Positions 1 through 8,730 of a stretch of 64,000 bases of DNA are shown here, piece by piece (position 1 is the stretch's first letter; every line of letters starts with the position of its first letter). The notes under the pieces were generated by a model. The model saw only the letters and a list, made by a program, of their open reading frames with translations, had not been told where the DNA came from and did not search any database. A program made the position numbers and the translations under genes. Source of the stretch: Alphaproteobacteria bacterium (GTDB lineage: Bacteria > Pseudomonadota > Alphaproteobacteria > SMXP01); contig JANQLI010000129.1 of assembly GCA_028280675.1 (NCBI GenBank), positions 6,775-70,774 of the forward strand. Direction: 5' to 3'.

Positions 1-512
1 ATCATCAACGTTTCATTGAGACATACTTTAAAATGTATCCCGGCAAATATACGGCGGGTGACGGCTGCCGCCGTGATAAAGATGGCTATTACTGGATTAC
101 TGGCCGTATTGACGATGTGATCAATGTCTCAGGCCACCGCATGGGGACAGCGGAAGTGGAGAGCTCCCTTGTCTGTCATCACAATGTCGCCGAAGCCGCC
201 GTGGTCGGTTACCCGCATGACATCAAAGGCCAAGGCATTTATGCTTATGTGACATTGAATGTGGGTGATGACCCATCCGAAGAGCTGCGCCAAGAGCTGG
301 TGCAGTGGGTGAGGAAAGACATCGGCCCAATCGCAAGTCCCGACAAAATTCAGTTCGCGCCGGGCCTTCCCAAAACCCGCTCTGGCAAAATCATGCGCCG
401 CATCCTGCGCAAAATCGCCGAGGATGATTTCTCAAACCTTGGCGACACGTCAACGCTCGCCGACCCCAGCGTCGTGGATGACTTGATTGAGAATCGGCAG
501 AACAGGCAATAA
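1..512 (+). CDS. acs: Acetyl-CoA synthetase, C-terminal part (5' end outside window)
   Basis: This is the C-terminal mobile domain of an AMP-forming acetate-CoA ligase, which turns acetate, ATP and CoA into acetyl-CoA in the cytoplasm. The frame is open from base 3 ([16 protein letters not shown]) without a start codon, so the gene begins left of the window. Visible are the hinge/A8 motif ([18 protein letters not shown]) and the terminal A10 motif [11 protein letters not shown], whose lysine is the catalytic and acetylation-regulated residue in the family. Only about 169 of the usual 640-660 residues are present. Identity is firm; the choice of acs over a propionyl-CoA paralogue rests on the HQRFIETYF block. 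Confidence 0.93.
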   Translation, partial: HQRFIETYFKMYPGKYTAGDGCRRDKDGYYWITGRIDDVINVSGHRMGTAEVESSLVCHHNVAEAAVVGYPHDIKGQGIYAYVTLNVGDDPSEELRQELVQWVRKDIGPIASPDKIQFAPGLPKTRSGKIMRRILRKIAEDDFSNLGDTSTLADPSVVDDLIENRQNRQ

Positions 513-535
513 TTTTTACCTTACCTACATTATCT

Positions 536-1108
536 TTATTCAGCACTAGATAAATAGCGCTGCAGAGAAAATAGTGTTTCTTCTAAAGAAACTTGAACAG
601 CTTTCTCGATGGCTTCTTCTGCTGCAGGGGGGCAGGTACCACTTTCTATAGTTGATCGCACCTCGCGCATACTTTGAGTGTTAAAAGATACAGTCGTCCC
701 ATCCGCTTTCAAACCCGAAATGCGTCCATTCACAGTCGCGTCGGCTTTGCAGGCCGAAGTCATTGAACTGGCCATAAAGCAAGCCACATGAAGATGCGAC
801 AACTCGACATCAAGTAATAAATTACTCTCATTGAATTTTTCTTGCTTTGAAGGACCAAAGGCTTGTTCAATAAGCCCCCGGGAGGCAGATTGCAGATCAA
901 CATGAAAAGTATTAGCACTGCATAAAGCTGAAACTGGCTTTATGGTCATTTGGAATGACTGAAGGGAGTCAGGTTTAATAGAATAATTTTGCAATGTGGT
1001 GCGCGAAACATCCATTTGAGGTGATAACGCCTGAAAAGACTCTGGTGCCACCGTACCTGTGCAGCCCACTAAAACGAATGCAATCGCTATAAATTTCTGA
1101 CTTTTCAT
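536..1108 (-). CDS. Putative lipoprotein of unknown function
   Basis: A 190-aa protein starting MKSQKFIAIAFVLVGCTG: a short charged n-region, a hydrophobic stretch and a lipobox (LVGC), so it is probably an envelope lipoprotein with cysteine 16 lipidated. A longer frame reaches back to 1219, but the ATG at 1108 is preceded by GGGGGTAAT, a good ribosome site, and gives the proper signal peptide. The mature part has several further cysteines and no domain I recognise; its C-terminal third (AIEKAVQVSLEETL) looks helical. It is divergent from another lipoprotein gene 139 bases away, which also has a run of Gs before its start. Function unknown. Confidence 0.7.
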   Translation of the reverse strand: MKSQKFIAIAFVLVGCTGTVAPESFQALSPQMDVSRTTLQNYSIKPDSLQSFQMTIKPVSALCSANTFHVDLQSASRGLIEQAFGPSKQEKFNESNLLLDVELSHLHVACFMASSMTSACKADATVNGRISGLKADGTTVSFNTQSMREVRSTIESGTCPPAAEEAIEKAVQVSLEETLFSLQRYLSSAE

Positions 1109-1247
1109 ATTACCCCCAATGAAAGAACCACCAATCAAACTTACAGAATGCATGTAACTATTAGTAGAGAACATTAACAGACTTGCAAATAAAGTGCAAA
1201 ATGCTACCATAGAGCACATTTCATTGTTAATTTTTATGGGGGGAAAA

Positions 1248-1808
1248 ATGAAATATCAACAAACAGGCGTAGTTTTAAAGTTAAAATACATAGTAGCAGC
1301 TTTAATATTATCAACCATAGCATCATGTGCACCGAAAACAGTACAACCAATTTCTGCTGTGCCAGTTGAAGTGTCACCCACTCTTGCATATTCAAATGTT
1401 GATGTCACATTTGATCAACAAGTCAAAAAATCTGAAAGCATTGAGGAAAGCATACGTAATGGCTTTACAGAGGCTATAGCTGATTTCCGCATTGACGATG
1501 ATGCTCCAGCAGCACTACGCAATGTTGATCTCAAAGTTGAAATTGACGGCTTTCGCATGGCTAATGCCGCACTTACGTTCCTATTAGGTGACACAAGTCA
1601 ACTAGCAGGAACTGTAAAGGTTTTGGATTCCGAAACTAAACAAGAATTAGGGTCTTACTATGTTGACAAAATCATTTCTGGCGGCGGCTTACTAGGAATG
1701 GCTATGAATCAATCAGAAACAGCTCTTGCCAAACAGTTTGCAAAAGAGTTTTTCAAAGAACTCGGCAAAGAATTTATTTCACGCAGAAGCAGGCAACGAA
1801 CCAAATAA
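1248..1808 (+). CDS. Putative lipoprotein of unknown function
   Basis: A 186-aa protein with signal peptide and lipobox (STIASC, lipidated Cys near residue 27). The start chosen at 1248 follows GGGGGGAAAA. The mature part (TLAYSNVDVTFDQQ, then a central VDLKVEIDGFRM strand and a C-terminal helix rich in Lys/Glu) resembles the general DUF4410/DUF4136-type envelope lipoproteins, but I cannot assign it to one. The gene is more A/T-rich than argG next to it. It is divergent from the lipoprotein at 536-1108, with the two promoters sharing a 139-base interval. Function unknown. Confidence 0.7.
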   Translation: MKYQQTGVVLKLKYIVAALILSTIASCAPKTVQPISAVPVEVSPTLAYSNVDVTFDQQVKKSESIEESIRNGFTEAIADFRIDDDAPAALRNVDLKVEIDGFRMANAALTFLLGDTSQLAGTVKVLDSETKQELGSYYVDKIISGGGLLGMAMNQSETALAKQFAKEFFKELGKEFISRRSRQRTK

Positions 1809-1834
1809 AGAATCATATAAAACGACGAACTGTG

Positions 1835-1855
1835 GCCCTCTAAAATCAGGAGGGC
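1835..1855. terminator. Hairpin between convergent genes (weak terminator)
   Basis: GCCCTC (1835-1840) and GAGGGC (1850-1855) form a perfect 6-bp stem with a 9-base loop, between the lipoprotein stop at 1808 and the argG stop at 1867. There is no clear T-run on either side, so it may be only a transcript-end structure. Confidence 0.35.
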
Positions 1856-1866
1856 TCATAGCGCAA

Positions 1867-3072
1867 TTATGACTTCCGTCTTGCCAGTAGTCTAAGCCTT
1901 AGCGCATTCAGTTTAATAAACCCTTCGGCGTCTTTTTGATCATACACCGTATCTTCTTCGAAGGTCGCGATTTCTTCTGAGTACAGCGTATAAGGCGACT
2001 TGCGACCAACGACAGTGGCGCTGCCTTTATAGAGCTTCATGCGCACCGTGCCGGTAACAAACTCTTGAGATTTATCAATGAGCGCTTGCAACATTTCCCG
2101 TTCAGGGCTGAACCAAAAGCCATTGTATATGAGCTCTGCATAACGCGGCATGATGTCGTCTTTGAGATGCGCCGCGCCTTTGTCGAGGGTCGCCTCTTCA
2201 ATGCCGCGATGCGCAGCAAGCAAAATGGTGCCGCCCGGTGTTTCATAAATGCCGCGGGATTTCATGCCGACAAAGCGGCTCTCCAAAAGATCAAGCCGTC
2301 CGATACCATTATGACGGCCATAATCGTTGAGCGCGGCGAGCAAGGGCGCTGGTGACATCGCGACGCCGTCGATCGCCACCGCATCGCCTTTTTCAAAGTC
2401 GATCTCAATGTAAGTTGGCTGATCTGGCGCGTCCTCTGGTGAGACGGTCCGCTGATAGACATATTCCGGGGCTTCTTCCCAGGGGTCTTCCAGCGCTTTG
2501 CCTTCGGATGAGGTGTGAAGCAAGTTGGCATCACAGGAAAACGGCGCTTCGCCGCGTTTGTCCTTTGGAATGGGAATTTGATTTTTCTCGGCAAAGTCGA
2601 TCAATTTTGACCGCGAATCGAGATCCCATTCCCGCCAGGGCGCAATCACTTTGATGTCGGGATCAAGGGCATAATAGCCGAGCTCAAACCGCACCTGGTC
2701 ATTGCCTTTGCCTGTCGCGCCATGACACACCGCATCCGCCCCGGTTTCATGGGCGATTTCAATCTGCCGTTTGGCGATCAGCGGCCGGGCGATGGAGGTG
2801 CCAAGCAAATACACCCCTTCATACACCGCATTGGCGCGGAACATGGGGAACACATAGTCACGGACAAATTCTTCGCGCAAATCTTCGATGTAGATCTCTT
2901 TGATGCCCATCATTTCCGCTTTTTTGCGCGCGGGCGCAAGCTCTTCTTCCTGACCGAGATCGGCCGTAAACGTCACCACTTCACAGCCATAGGTGGTCTC
3001 CAGCCATTTCAAGATGATTGAGGTATCGAGGCCTCCGGAATAGGCCAGCACGACTTTTTTGACATCACTCAT
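1867..3072 (-). CDS. argG: Argininosuccinate synthase
   Basis: Joins citrulline and aspartate using ATP to make argininosuccinate, the penultimate step of arginine synthesis, in the cytoplasm. The 401-aa protein has the usual length (about 400). It shows the N-terminal PP-loop AYSGGLDTS around residues 10-18, then the conserved [16 protein letters not shown] block and the [16 protein letters not shown] tail. The frame is open to 3183, but the ATG at 3072 ([14 protein letters not shown]) matches the family start. It stands alone on the minus strand, divergent from the short-chain dehydrogenase at 3198. Identity is certain. Confidence 0.97.
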   Translation of the reverse strand: MSDVKKVVLAYSGGLDTSIILKWLETTYGCEVVTFTADLGQEEELAPARKKAEMMGIKEIYIEDLREEFVRDYVFPMFRANAVYEGVYLLGTSIARPLIAKRQIEIAHETGADAVCHGATGKGNDQVRFELGYYALDPDIKVIAPWREWDLDSRSKLIDFAEKNQIPIPKDKRGEAPFSCDANLLHTSSEGKALEDPWEEAPEYVYQRTVSPEDAPDQPTYIEIDFEKGDAVAIDGVAMSPAPLLAALNDYGRHNGIGRLDLLESRFVGMKSRGIYETPGGTILLAAHRGIEEATLDKGAAHLKDDIMPRYAELIYNGFWFSPEREMLQALIDKSQEFVTGTVRMKLYKGSATVVGRKSPYTLYSEEIATFEEDTVYDQKDAEGFIKLNALRLRLLARRKS

Positions 3073-3197
3073 CAGAGCACCCAATCTTTTGCGTAATTGC
3101 TTTTTGGCGAAATTTTTGCGCACTATAGGCATCTGAGCGCGTTTGGAAAGAGGCATTTTGGCCCTTGATGCGGGTCTCCACACAAGAGGAGCGATCT

Positions 3198-4022
3198 ATG
3201 ACATCATCACCCAAACGAACCTGCTTGATCACCGGGGCATCAGCAGGCATTGGCAAGGCCTTTGCGGAGGTTTTTGCGGAAAAGGGCTGGGATTTGATCC
3301 TCACTGCCCGGCGTAAAGACCGCTTGCAGGAAGTCGCAGCCGACCTCGAAAAGCGCTTTGGCACCCATTCCCTTGTGATTCCCACCGATCTCAATGAAGC
3401 GGCGGCGCCAGATCAATTGTTTGAAGACATTACCACCCACGGCGTGCATGTGGACGCTATCATCAACAATGCGGGCTATGGGGTGAAAGGAAAATTCCTC
3501 GATAATCCCTGGTACACCCACCGCGATCAGATCGAAAACATGGCCACAGCGCCGTTGCATCTGTCTTATCTTTTCCTGCCAGGCATGGTCGAAAAAGGCT
3601 TTGGCCGAATCATCAATGTGTCATCTGTATCAGGCATTGTCCCCGGATCACCGGGCTCGACCCTTTATGGCGGAATCAAATCCCTGCTTATTCAATTTTC
3701 GGAAACGCTCCATATGGAATATGCCCGCTTTGGCATCCATGTTTGTGCTGTCTGCCCTGGCTTCACCTGGAGCGAATTTCACGATGTTATGAAGACGCGA
3801 GAGAATATGAACACCATGCCCAAGATCATCTGGCTCAAGGCAGAGGATGTGGCGCGCCAAGGCTATGACGGCGTGATGAAAGGCAACCCCATGGTGGTGA
3901 ATGGCTGGCAATATAAGCTGGTCACCAGCATCATCAAAGTTTTGCCACGCGGCCTCGTGCGGCGCATGTCGGGCGGCACGAGCAAACGCGCGCGGATGCA
4001 AAAAAACGAGAGCCGCGCTTGA
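3198..4022 (+). CDS. Short-chain dehydrogenase/reductase (SDR)
   Basis: A 274-aa classical SDR, cytoplasmic NAD(P)-dependent oxidoreductase. It has the Rossmann motif TGASAGIG near the N-terminus, the NNAGYG motif, a serine in INVSSVSG and the catalytic YGGIK (YxxxK). The arginine-rich segment after beta-2 (ARRKDRL) suggests NADP preference. The start at 3198 follows AGAGGA. The C-terminal tail is basic, with KLVTSIIKVLPRGLVRRM possibly amphipathic, as in SDRs that touch membranes. The substrate cannot be told from sequence. It lies just upstream of pyrF in the same direction (49 bases), so the two may be co-transcribed. Confidence 0.85.
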   Translation: MTSSPKRTCLITGASAGIGKAFAEVFAEKGWDLILTARRKDRLQEVAADLEKRFGTHSLVIPTDLNEAAAPDQLFEDITTHGVHVDAIINNAGYGVKGKFLDNPWYTHRDQIENMATAPLHLSYLFLPGMVEKGFGRIINVSSVSGIVPGSPGSTLYGGIKSLLIQFSETLHMEYARFGIHVCAVCPGFTWSEFHDVMKTRENMNTMPKIIWLKAEDVARQGYDGVMKGNPMVVNGWQYKLVTSIIKVLPRGLVRRMSGGTSKRARMQKNESRA

Positions 4023-4071
4023 CAGAAGCGTTCCGTTCTGTGACCAAAGGCATGCTTTCATGGAGATCCGC

Positions 4072-4779
4072 ATGGCCAAAACCCCTATCCCCACCAAAGA
4101 CCGTTTAATCGTTGCGCTTGACGTTCCGTCTACGGATGAAGCAAGAGAGATTATCGCGGCGTGCGGGGACAGCGTGAACTTTTATAAAATCGGGCATCAA
4201 TTGATTCCGATTGGCGGGCTGGATTTGGCCCAAGAATTGATAAGGGCCGACAAGAAGGTTTTTCTTGATTTCAAATTTTATGACATCGGCAATACGGTGA
4301 AGTCAGGCGTGGCCAGCGTCGCGCAACTTGGCTGTCATCTTCTCACGATTCATGGTGATCGCGACATTATCGATGGCGCAGTGAAGGGACGCGGTGAGTC
4401 GGCTCTTAATATTCTTGCCGTCACGGTTCTGACCAGTATGGATCAAAAGGATCTCGAAGAGCTTGGATATACCGGCACGGTGGAAGATCTGGTGCTGAAG
4501 CGGGCGCGCATGGCCGTGGACGGGGGGTGCGATGGGGTCGTCGCATCCGCGCAAGAAGTGGTGCGTCTACGCAAAGAGTTGGGTGATGACTTCATCATTG
4601 TCACACCGGGCATCCGCAGTGCTGGCGTTGCAACCGATGACCAGAAGCGCGTTATGACGCCAGGGGACGCTATCCGCGCTGGTTCCGATTATCTGGTGAT
4701 GGGCCGGGAAATCACACAGGCGGCTGACCCAAAGACCGCAGCCGTCCATGTCTTTGCGCAAATCGAAGAGGCGCTATAA
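4072..4779 (+). CDS. pyrF: Orotidine 5'-phosphate decarboxylase
   Basis: Catalyses the last step of UMP synthesis, OMP to UMP plus CO2, in the cytoplasm. The 235-aa length is typical. The catalytic DxKxxD signature is at residues 66-71 (DFKFYD), with K68 the catalytic lysine. The C-terminal phosphate-binding loop VTPGIRSAG and the GSDYLVMGREIT segment are also present. The start at 4072 (MAKTPIPTKDRL) is preceded by GGAGATCCGC; the frame is open further upstream inside the SDR gene, but that part has no family similarity. It is followed directly by a palindromic repeat that may end transcription. Confidence 0.96.
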   Translation: MAKTPIPTKDRLIVALDVPSTDEAREIIAACGDSVNFYKIGHQLIPIGGLDLAQELIRADKKVFLDFKFYDIGNTVKSGVASVAQLGCHLLTIHGDRDIIDGAVKGRGESALNILAVTVLTSMDQKDLEELGYTGTVEDLVLKRARMAVDGGCDGVVASAQEVVRLRKELGDDFIIVTPGIRSAGVATDDQKRVMTPGDAIRAGSDYLVMGREITQAADPKTAAVHVFAQIEEAL

Positions 4780-4780
4780 C

Positions 4781-4825
4781 CACACTTTGTCATCCCGTAA
4801 CTTGATTGCGGGATGACAAAGTGTG
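4781..4825. repeat. Perfect 17-bp palindromic repeat (bidirectional terminator-like)
   Basis: CACACTTTGTCATCCCG (4781-4797) is followed by 11 bases and its exact reverse complement (4809-4825). It sits 1 base after the pyrF stop and 1 base before the end of the convergent luciferase-like gene. The CATCCCG...TTGAT...CGGGATG core is of the kind dispersed in alphaproteobacterial genomes. It could fold in either transcript and end both. Confidence 0.75.
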
Positions 4826-4826
4826 A

Positions 4827-5861
4827 TTATTGAAACTTCGGCATCACATGTTCCGCGATCATCTTCAAACCGTCCATCGGGTCATCAAACAGACGCAGTG
4901 AGAGATCGGTCAACCCGCCCTCTTCAAATTTTTTATAACGCTCTTCGACTTCTTGTTCGATGTCATCAATCGTGCCTGCAGAGGCAAGTTCCTTGATCAA
5001 ATGATTGACAATCTCTTCCGGCACGTTGTTGATCACGCCAGTACGCATGAAATACGCCTTTTGGAATTCGCCAAAATTATCGAGAACGATTTTTTCTTCT
5101 TCTGGGCTCAGGAAGTGATGCAGCGAATGCGGCGGCAACATGGACCCACGATAGACAAGCTCACGTCGCGCTTCTTTCATAGAGACATCACGGTCTTCTT
5201 TATAGTGCCACGCCCAGAAATTGCCGATGCGGAAATTGTCTGCGGGCAGTTCACGTTTCCCAAGACCGATTTTCACATTTTCCATCGCTTCGGGCAGCAT
5301 GTCGAGCGAGACATCGCTCATTTGAATGGCGTCAGCCACGCGCCCGCCCATACGGCACATCATAGGCTCGGTGGAGCAACTGTAAATTTGCGGGCCGTCT
5401 GCTTTTGCCCATTGATGCCAGAAGGGGCGATTCACCTCGTAAATCTCACCTTCATATTTCATGTTAAACTCACCGGAAGCGCAAGCGCGAATGATCTCAA
5501 TGGTTTCCCGGGTGCGGCGCACGGACCGCAAAGCTTTCGGATCCACTTTCACACCGATCGCACCCGCCACACCGCCGCCACCGGAAATCGCGACCATCGC
5601 CCGCCCATTGGCAAGTTCATTGAGCGATAAAACGCTATTGGCGATTTTGAGGGGGTGCATCTCCATGGGGCTGAGCGCCAAGACACCAAGGTAAATCTTG
5701 CTCGTCGCCTGGGCGGCCGGCACCAAAGACACAAAAGGATCCCAATGCATATGATAGTTGGAGGCCCAAAGCGCCCGCACACCTGCTTTTTCGGCTTCCA
5801 CAGCGATTTCCGCTAATTGTTGCGGCGTGATGTCCGGCTCAAGGATGATTTCTATGTCCAT
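4827..5861 (-). CDS. LLM-class flavin-dependent oxidoreductase (luciferase-like)
   Basis: A 344-aa TIM-barrel protein of the bacterial luciferase/F420 oxidoreductase superfamily. Signs are the N-terminal substrate strand DIEIILEPDITPQQLAEIAVEAE, the ALWASNYHMHWDPFV block, the LGVLALSPMEMHPLKIANSVLSLNEL segment and the glycine-rich GRAMVAISGGGG that binds the cofactor phosphate. Cofactor (FMN or F420) and substrate are not readable from sequence. The C-terminal half contains VINNVPEEIVNHLIKELASAGTIDD, typical of the subgroup annotated as F420-dependent. It converges on pyrF across a palindromic repeat. An epimerase-like gene 75 bases upstream is on the same strand. Confidence 0.85.
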   Translation of the reverse strand: MDIEIILEPDITPQQLAEIAVEAEKAGVRALWASNYHMHWDPFVSLVPAAQATSKIYLGVLALSPMEMHPLKIANSVLSLNELANGRAMVAISGGGGVAGAIGVKVDPKALRSVRRTRETIEIIRACASGEFNMKYEGEIYEVNRPFWHQWAKADGPQIYSCSTEPMMCRMGGRVADAIQMSDVSLDMLPEAMENVKIGLGKRELPADNFRIGNFWAWHYKEDRDVSMKEARRELVYRGSMLPPHSLHHFLSPEEEKIVLDNFGEFQKAYFMRTGVINNVPEEIVNHLIKELASAGTIDDIEQEVEERYKKFEEGGLTDLSLRLFDDPMDGLKMIAEHVMPKFQ

Positions 5862-5935
5862 TGTGCGCCTCTCTTTATGCTCATCATGACTTTGTCACAG
5901 CCACTTATGCAGATCAGGGTCACCGCATCAATGAT

Positions 5936-6802
5936 TTAAAGCAATTCATCGCCGTCTCGTTCGGAGAACGGATCAAGATAACGAAATCCAAGATCTTTGA
6001 GTTTCTGATTGGACACCTGACGGGGCCCAGGCGACAAATTTAGCCATTCAATCGCACCATAGCCTTCGCGGTCGCAGACCTTTGCGAAAAACTCTTTCTT
6101 TGAATCGGTCGTATCATTGAACACATTATAACGTCCGGAAACATTATGCTTGATGCCAAATACAAGAGCGCCCACCACATCATCCCTGTGCACGATCATG
6201 ACATCTGAATCGCCATCAAAGGGAATGGGCTGCATCGTCATGCCTTTCGCTGAATCATTCAGACCCCGCATAACGCCAGGGCCATAAATAGTCCCTGTAC
6301 GATAAATCGCAACGTTCAGCGTCTCGGATTGCGCCCCGAGCAAGACGTCTTCGGTTTCGACGTAGACAGATTGAAACGGCCCTTGCGGGTGAGAAGGTGT
6401 GTCTTCGACAACAGGTGTCACACCCCCCGCATCACCATAGGCATTCAGCGAACTTGTAAAAATGATTTGCTTGAGATTTGGCGCCGCGTCCAATGATTCC
6501 ACCAACGACTGCGCTGTTCCGAGATACGCATCACGATAAAGCTCGGGATCCATAACGGTTTTACCATCCCGCTCAACCATACCGCCGGCTACTGTCATCA
6601 ATACAATGTCTTGCCCTGTTAAAAGCGCGCGCATTTTTTCGCGGTCACTGCCCACCATCACAATAACATTGTCAGCCACCTCTTTGAGCGGGGCAACACG
6701 TTTCTCTTGGGTGGTGGTCACTGTAACCGTATGGCCTTGGGCTGTGAGTATTTTTGCCGCCTTCAAGCCTGTATAGGCCGCTCCGATAATCGCGATGTTC
6801 AA
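5936..6802 (-). CDS. NAD(P)-binding epimerase/dehydratase-like protein
   Basis: A 288-aa atypical extended SDR. The N-terminal MNIAIIGAAYTGLKAAKIL is a Rossmann GxxxxG motif but departs from the usual TGxxGxxG. A FTSSLNAYGDAG segment (Ser, possible catalytic Ser) is followed by TPVVEDTPSHPQGPFQSVYV, where the usual YxxxK is YVETE, so the catalytic lysine appears replaced. RTGTIYGPGV matches the SDR substrate-loop region. The reaction is unknown and it may be a NmrA-like or non-catalytic binding protein. It may be co-transcribed with the luciferase-like oxidoreductase downstream. Confidence 0.7.
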   Translation of the reverse strand: MNIAIIGAAYTGLKAAKILTAQGHTVTVTTTQEKRVAPLKEVADNVIVMVGSDREKMRALLTGQDIVLMTVAGGMVERDGKTVMDPELYRDAYLGTAQSLVESLDAAPNLKQIIFTSSLNAYGDAGGVTPVVEDTPSHPQGPFQSVYVETEDVLLGAQSETLNVAIYRTGTIYGPGVMRGLNDSAKGMTMQPIPFDGDSDVMIVHRDDVVGALVFGIKHNVSGRYNVFNDTTDSKKEFFAKVCDREGYGAIEWLNLSPGPRQVSNQKLKDLGFRYLDPFSERDGDELL

Positions 6803-6909
6803 TCTATTTCTCCCGTCTGTGATAAAGCGGGCACTGTTTCAGCTTTAGACGCTGCGCGCAAAAGGAAGAAGCAACGCCTTCTCCCTGGTGGTTGGTTTTT
6901 GAAAAGGGG

Positions 6910-7341
6910 TTATTCAGACTCTGCCTGTGCAACATCTTGCGGTTCGCCGTTACGGCCAGGCACAATTTCACCGGTCAGGGTTAAAGCAAAGAAAGGCTTA
7001 TATTCCCATGTCGCACCCACTTCTGTGTTTTCGCCAATGGGACCACAAATTTCACGGTTATATTTATTCTCGTGTTCGGGGATGTATGTGCAATGTCCGC
7101 GTGAACCGTCTTTTAATGTCGTGTATTCCCATGTCCCGCGATACACATTTTTTTTATCGACGATGGTGACGGTTTGATCGGGGTTATAAAAATATTTTGT
7201 GACTCCACCTTTGCCGAACTGACCACCGGATGTGATGGCGATGGTATTTTCAAAAGCGACATCGAAATCAGCTTCCGCCATGGCTGATGATGTTGGCACA
7301 AACAAAGCAAATGTCATCAGCGATAACCAAGTCTTTATCAT
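6910..7341 (-). CDS. Small secreted protein, tandem paralogue 3 of 3
   Basis: A 143-aa protein with a cleavable signal peptide (MIKTWLSLMTFALFVPTSSAMAEA). The mature part carries the features shared with the two genes upstream: FENTIAIT, FYNPDQTV, a GTWEY strand, a Cys pair (HCTYIP and EICGPIG), GATWEYKP and VPGR near the C-terminus. A C-terminal tail after GR (NGEPQDVAQAESE) is extra compared with the other two. The start at 7341 is preceded by GGGGAAAATGCG. Probably periplasmic or secreted, and likely a small beta-rich fold with one disulfide. No family recognised. Confidence 0.7.
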   Translation of the reverse strand: MIKTWLSLMTFALFVPTSSAMAEADFDVAFENTIAITSGGQFGKGGVTKYFYNPDQTVTIVDKKNVYRGTWEYTTLKDGSRGHCTYIPEHENKYNREICGPIGENTEVGATWEYKPFFALTLTGEIVPGRNGEPQDVAQAESE

Positions 7342-7378
7342 AACGCATTTTCCCCTGCTCATCGGCGGCCTTCACCCC

Positions 7379-7744
7379 TTAACGCCCAGCCACCAATTTG
7401 CCTTTGATGGTCATATTCGGCCCGCCTTGCGTTTCCCAGGTCGATCCAGGTCCGGCGCCTTTCATTTCAGCCAAGGGGGCGCAGGCTTCGTAATCCGAAC
7501 CGTCTGCAAGCTTAAACACAGTGCAAATCGCATCACCTTTTTGCTGCCAGGTATAAACATCATCTGTGTCCGTACCGACAGAACCATCTGGATTATAATA
7601 TAATTGTATTGTGGTTTCGCTCTCAGGTGTGATCGTTGTCAACACGACAGTATTGCCGAAGAGAACATCCATCTCACCTGCAAAAGAAAGTGATGACGTG
7701 AGTGAAAGACCCAATATACAAAGTAACGTTTTCAAGCGTTTCAC
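7379..7744 (-). CDS. Small secreted protein, tandem paralogue 2 of 3
   Basis: A 121-aa protein read from GTG at 7744, chosen because AGGAGAACATC lies just before it and it gives a clean signal peptide (KRLKTLLCILGLSLTSSLSFAGE). The mature domain shows the family pattern: DVLFGNTVVLTT, LYYNPDGSV, two cysteines (AICTVFK and YEACAPLAEM), GSTWE and a C-terminal KGKLVAGR. It shares all these positions with the neighbours on either side. It lies between them on the same strand with gaps of 37 and 92 bases, so the three were probably made by tandem duplication. Function unknown. Confidence 0.7.
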   Translation of the reverse strand: MKRLKTLLCILGLSLTSSLSFAGEMDVLFGNTVVLTTITPESETTIQLYYNPDGSVGTDTDDVYTWQQKGDAICTVFKLADGSDYEACAPLAEMKGAGPGSTWETQGGPNMTIKGKLVAGR

Positions 7745-7836
7745 GATGTTCTCCTGAAAGATAAAATGACCTTCCCCATCATCCGACAAGGAAGGTCATC
7801 CCGTGTTCACATCAGCTAGCGCTGACAAAACCAATC

Positions 7837-8217
7837 TTAACGGCCGGCAATAAGCGCGCCTTTAATGTTGAGACCTTCCGCTGGGGAAAACTCCCATGTA
7901 TCACCGACGGACGCACCTTCCATATCCGCAACCGGATTACAGATCTGTTGTTCTTGACCTTGTGGTGATTTCATGGTGGTGCACATTTCAGCACCATTTA
8001 CCGCCCATGAACCAGTGCTTTCGCCTTGCGATGTAATGATTTTTACAGTGCCATCTTCATTGTAGTGATATTTAGATGTCATTGGCGGAATATCTTTGTA
8101 CGTTGCTGTCATTTCAACGGTGTTCGCAAACAAAACACCAAGATCTGCAGCTTGAGCGACGGAGGCTCCCCCCAGAACCAAACTCGACACCAAAATAGAC
8201 TTGAATACTTTTTTCAT
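7837..8217 (-). CDS. Small secreted protein, tandem paralogue 1 of 3
   Basis: A 126-aa protein, first of the tandem trio in transcription order. Start at 8217 (MKKVFKSILVSSLVLGG) after GAGGGAACAA, with a signal peptide ending at AQA. The mature domain begins ADLGVLFANTVEMT, followed by YHYNEDGTVKI, GSWAVNGAEMCTT, QQICNPVADMEG, GDTWEFSP and GALIAGR. The repeated [LA]FxNT and Y-x-[NE]-x-DG-[ST]-V elements define the family. Two conserved cysteines suggest a disulfide in the periplasm. No known domain is recognised. The 276 bases upstream hold no gene and presumably its promoter. Confidence 0.72.
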   Translation of the reverse strand: MKKVFKSILVSSLVLGGASVAQAADLGVLFANTVEMTATYKDIPPMTSKYHYNEDGTVKIITSQGESTGSWAVNGAEMCTTMKSPQGQEQQICNPVADMEGASVGDTWEFSPAEGLNIKGALIAGR

Positions 8218-8493
8218 TTGTTCCCTCATTCGTCCCCCGTTTCTTTAAGGGGCATCCTGTTAATTTTGAATACTACGTGTAAGCTGACCAACTCGTACTC
8301 AAATAGTCATTTTGGAAAGTGCGAGACTTCCTGCGCCCACGGGCGTGAGTTTTTAACCTTAAATGAGACAAAAAAAAGGCACCAATGAATCGCGGATGTG
8401 ACGGGCTTTTTATTGACCACATATTGGTATGAATAAAACTTAAGGTTCAATGGAACACAACATATTGCGTGGAGTTTAAGTCCTTATGGCCGT

Positions 8494-8730
8494 TCAAAAA
8501 TCAATCGCAAGACCGCCTTTTTCCCAATCCCCATAACGGGTCGGCTCAGGTCCTTTGCGGCCATTGATTTCTTTGGTTGCTTGCTCTTTTGACTGTTCCG
8601 CCAAGCGGCGGCGGTCTTCCGCTTCCGCTAAAGCGCGCTGTGCCGCAGGAGGAAGATCTGCCCTTTTGCGTTTCGCTGATTCGCTTGCCTGCCCGCTTTG
8701 AGTCTCGCTATGATCTGAAGCTGTGCTCAT
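8494..8730 (-). CDS. DUF1674 protein, SDHAF4-type succinate dehydrogenase assembly factor
   Basis: A 78-aa protein ending in GRKGPEPTRYGDWEKGG, the hallmark of DUF1674. In mitochondria the family member SDHAF4 binds the flavinated SdhA subunit and helps its assembly into succinate dehydrogenase; alphaproteobacteria have the bacterial homologue. The N-terminal 50 residues are low-complexity and helical (AQRALAEAEDRRRLAEQ). It stands alone on the minus strand, divergent from htpX. A role in SdhA maturation here is inferred from the family. Confidence 0.88.
   Translation of the reverse strand: MSTASDHSETQSGQASESAKRKRADLPPAAQRALAEAEDRRRLAEQSKEQATKEINGRKGPEPTRYGDWEKGGLAIDF

Noticed and set aside
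2065..3021. Open frames on the plus strand inside argG (2065-2355, 2352-2654, 2722-3021)
   Set aside because: They lie opposite a certain gene, have no ribosome sites or family similarity, and show composition expected of antisense shadow frames.
4953..5630. 225-codon plus-strand frame opposite the luciferase-like gene
   Set aside because: Long only because of codon bias on the other strand; the sequence is rich in His/Arg/Phe with no domain pattern.
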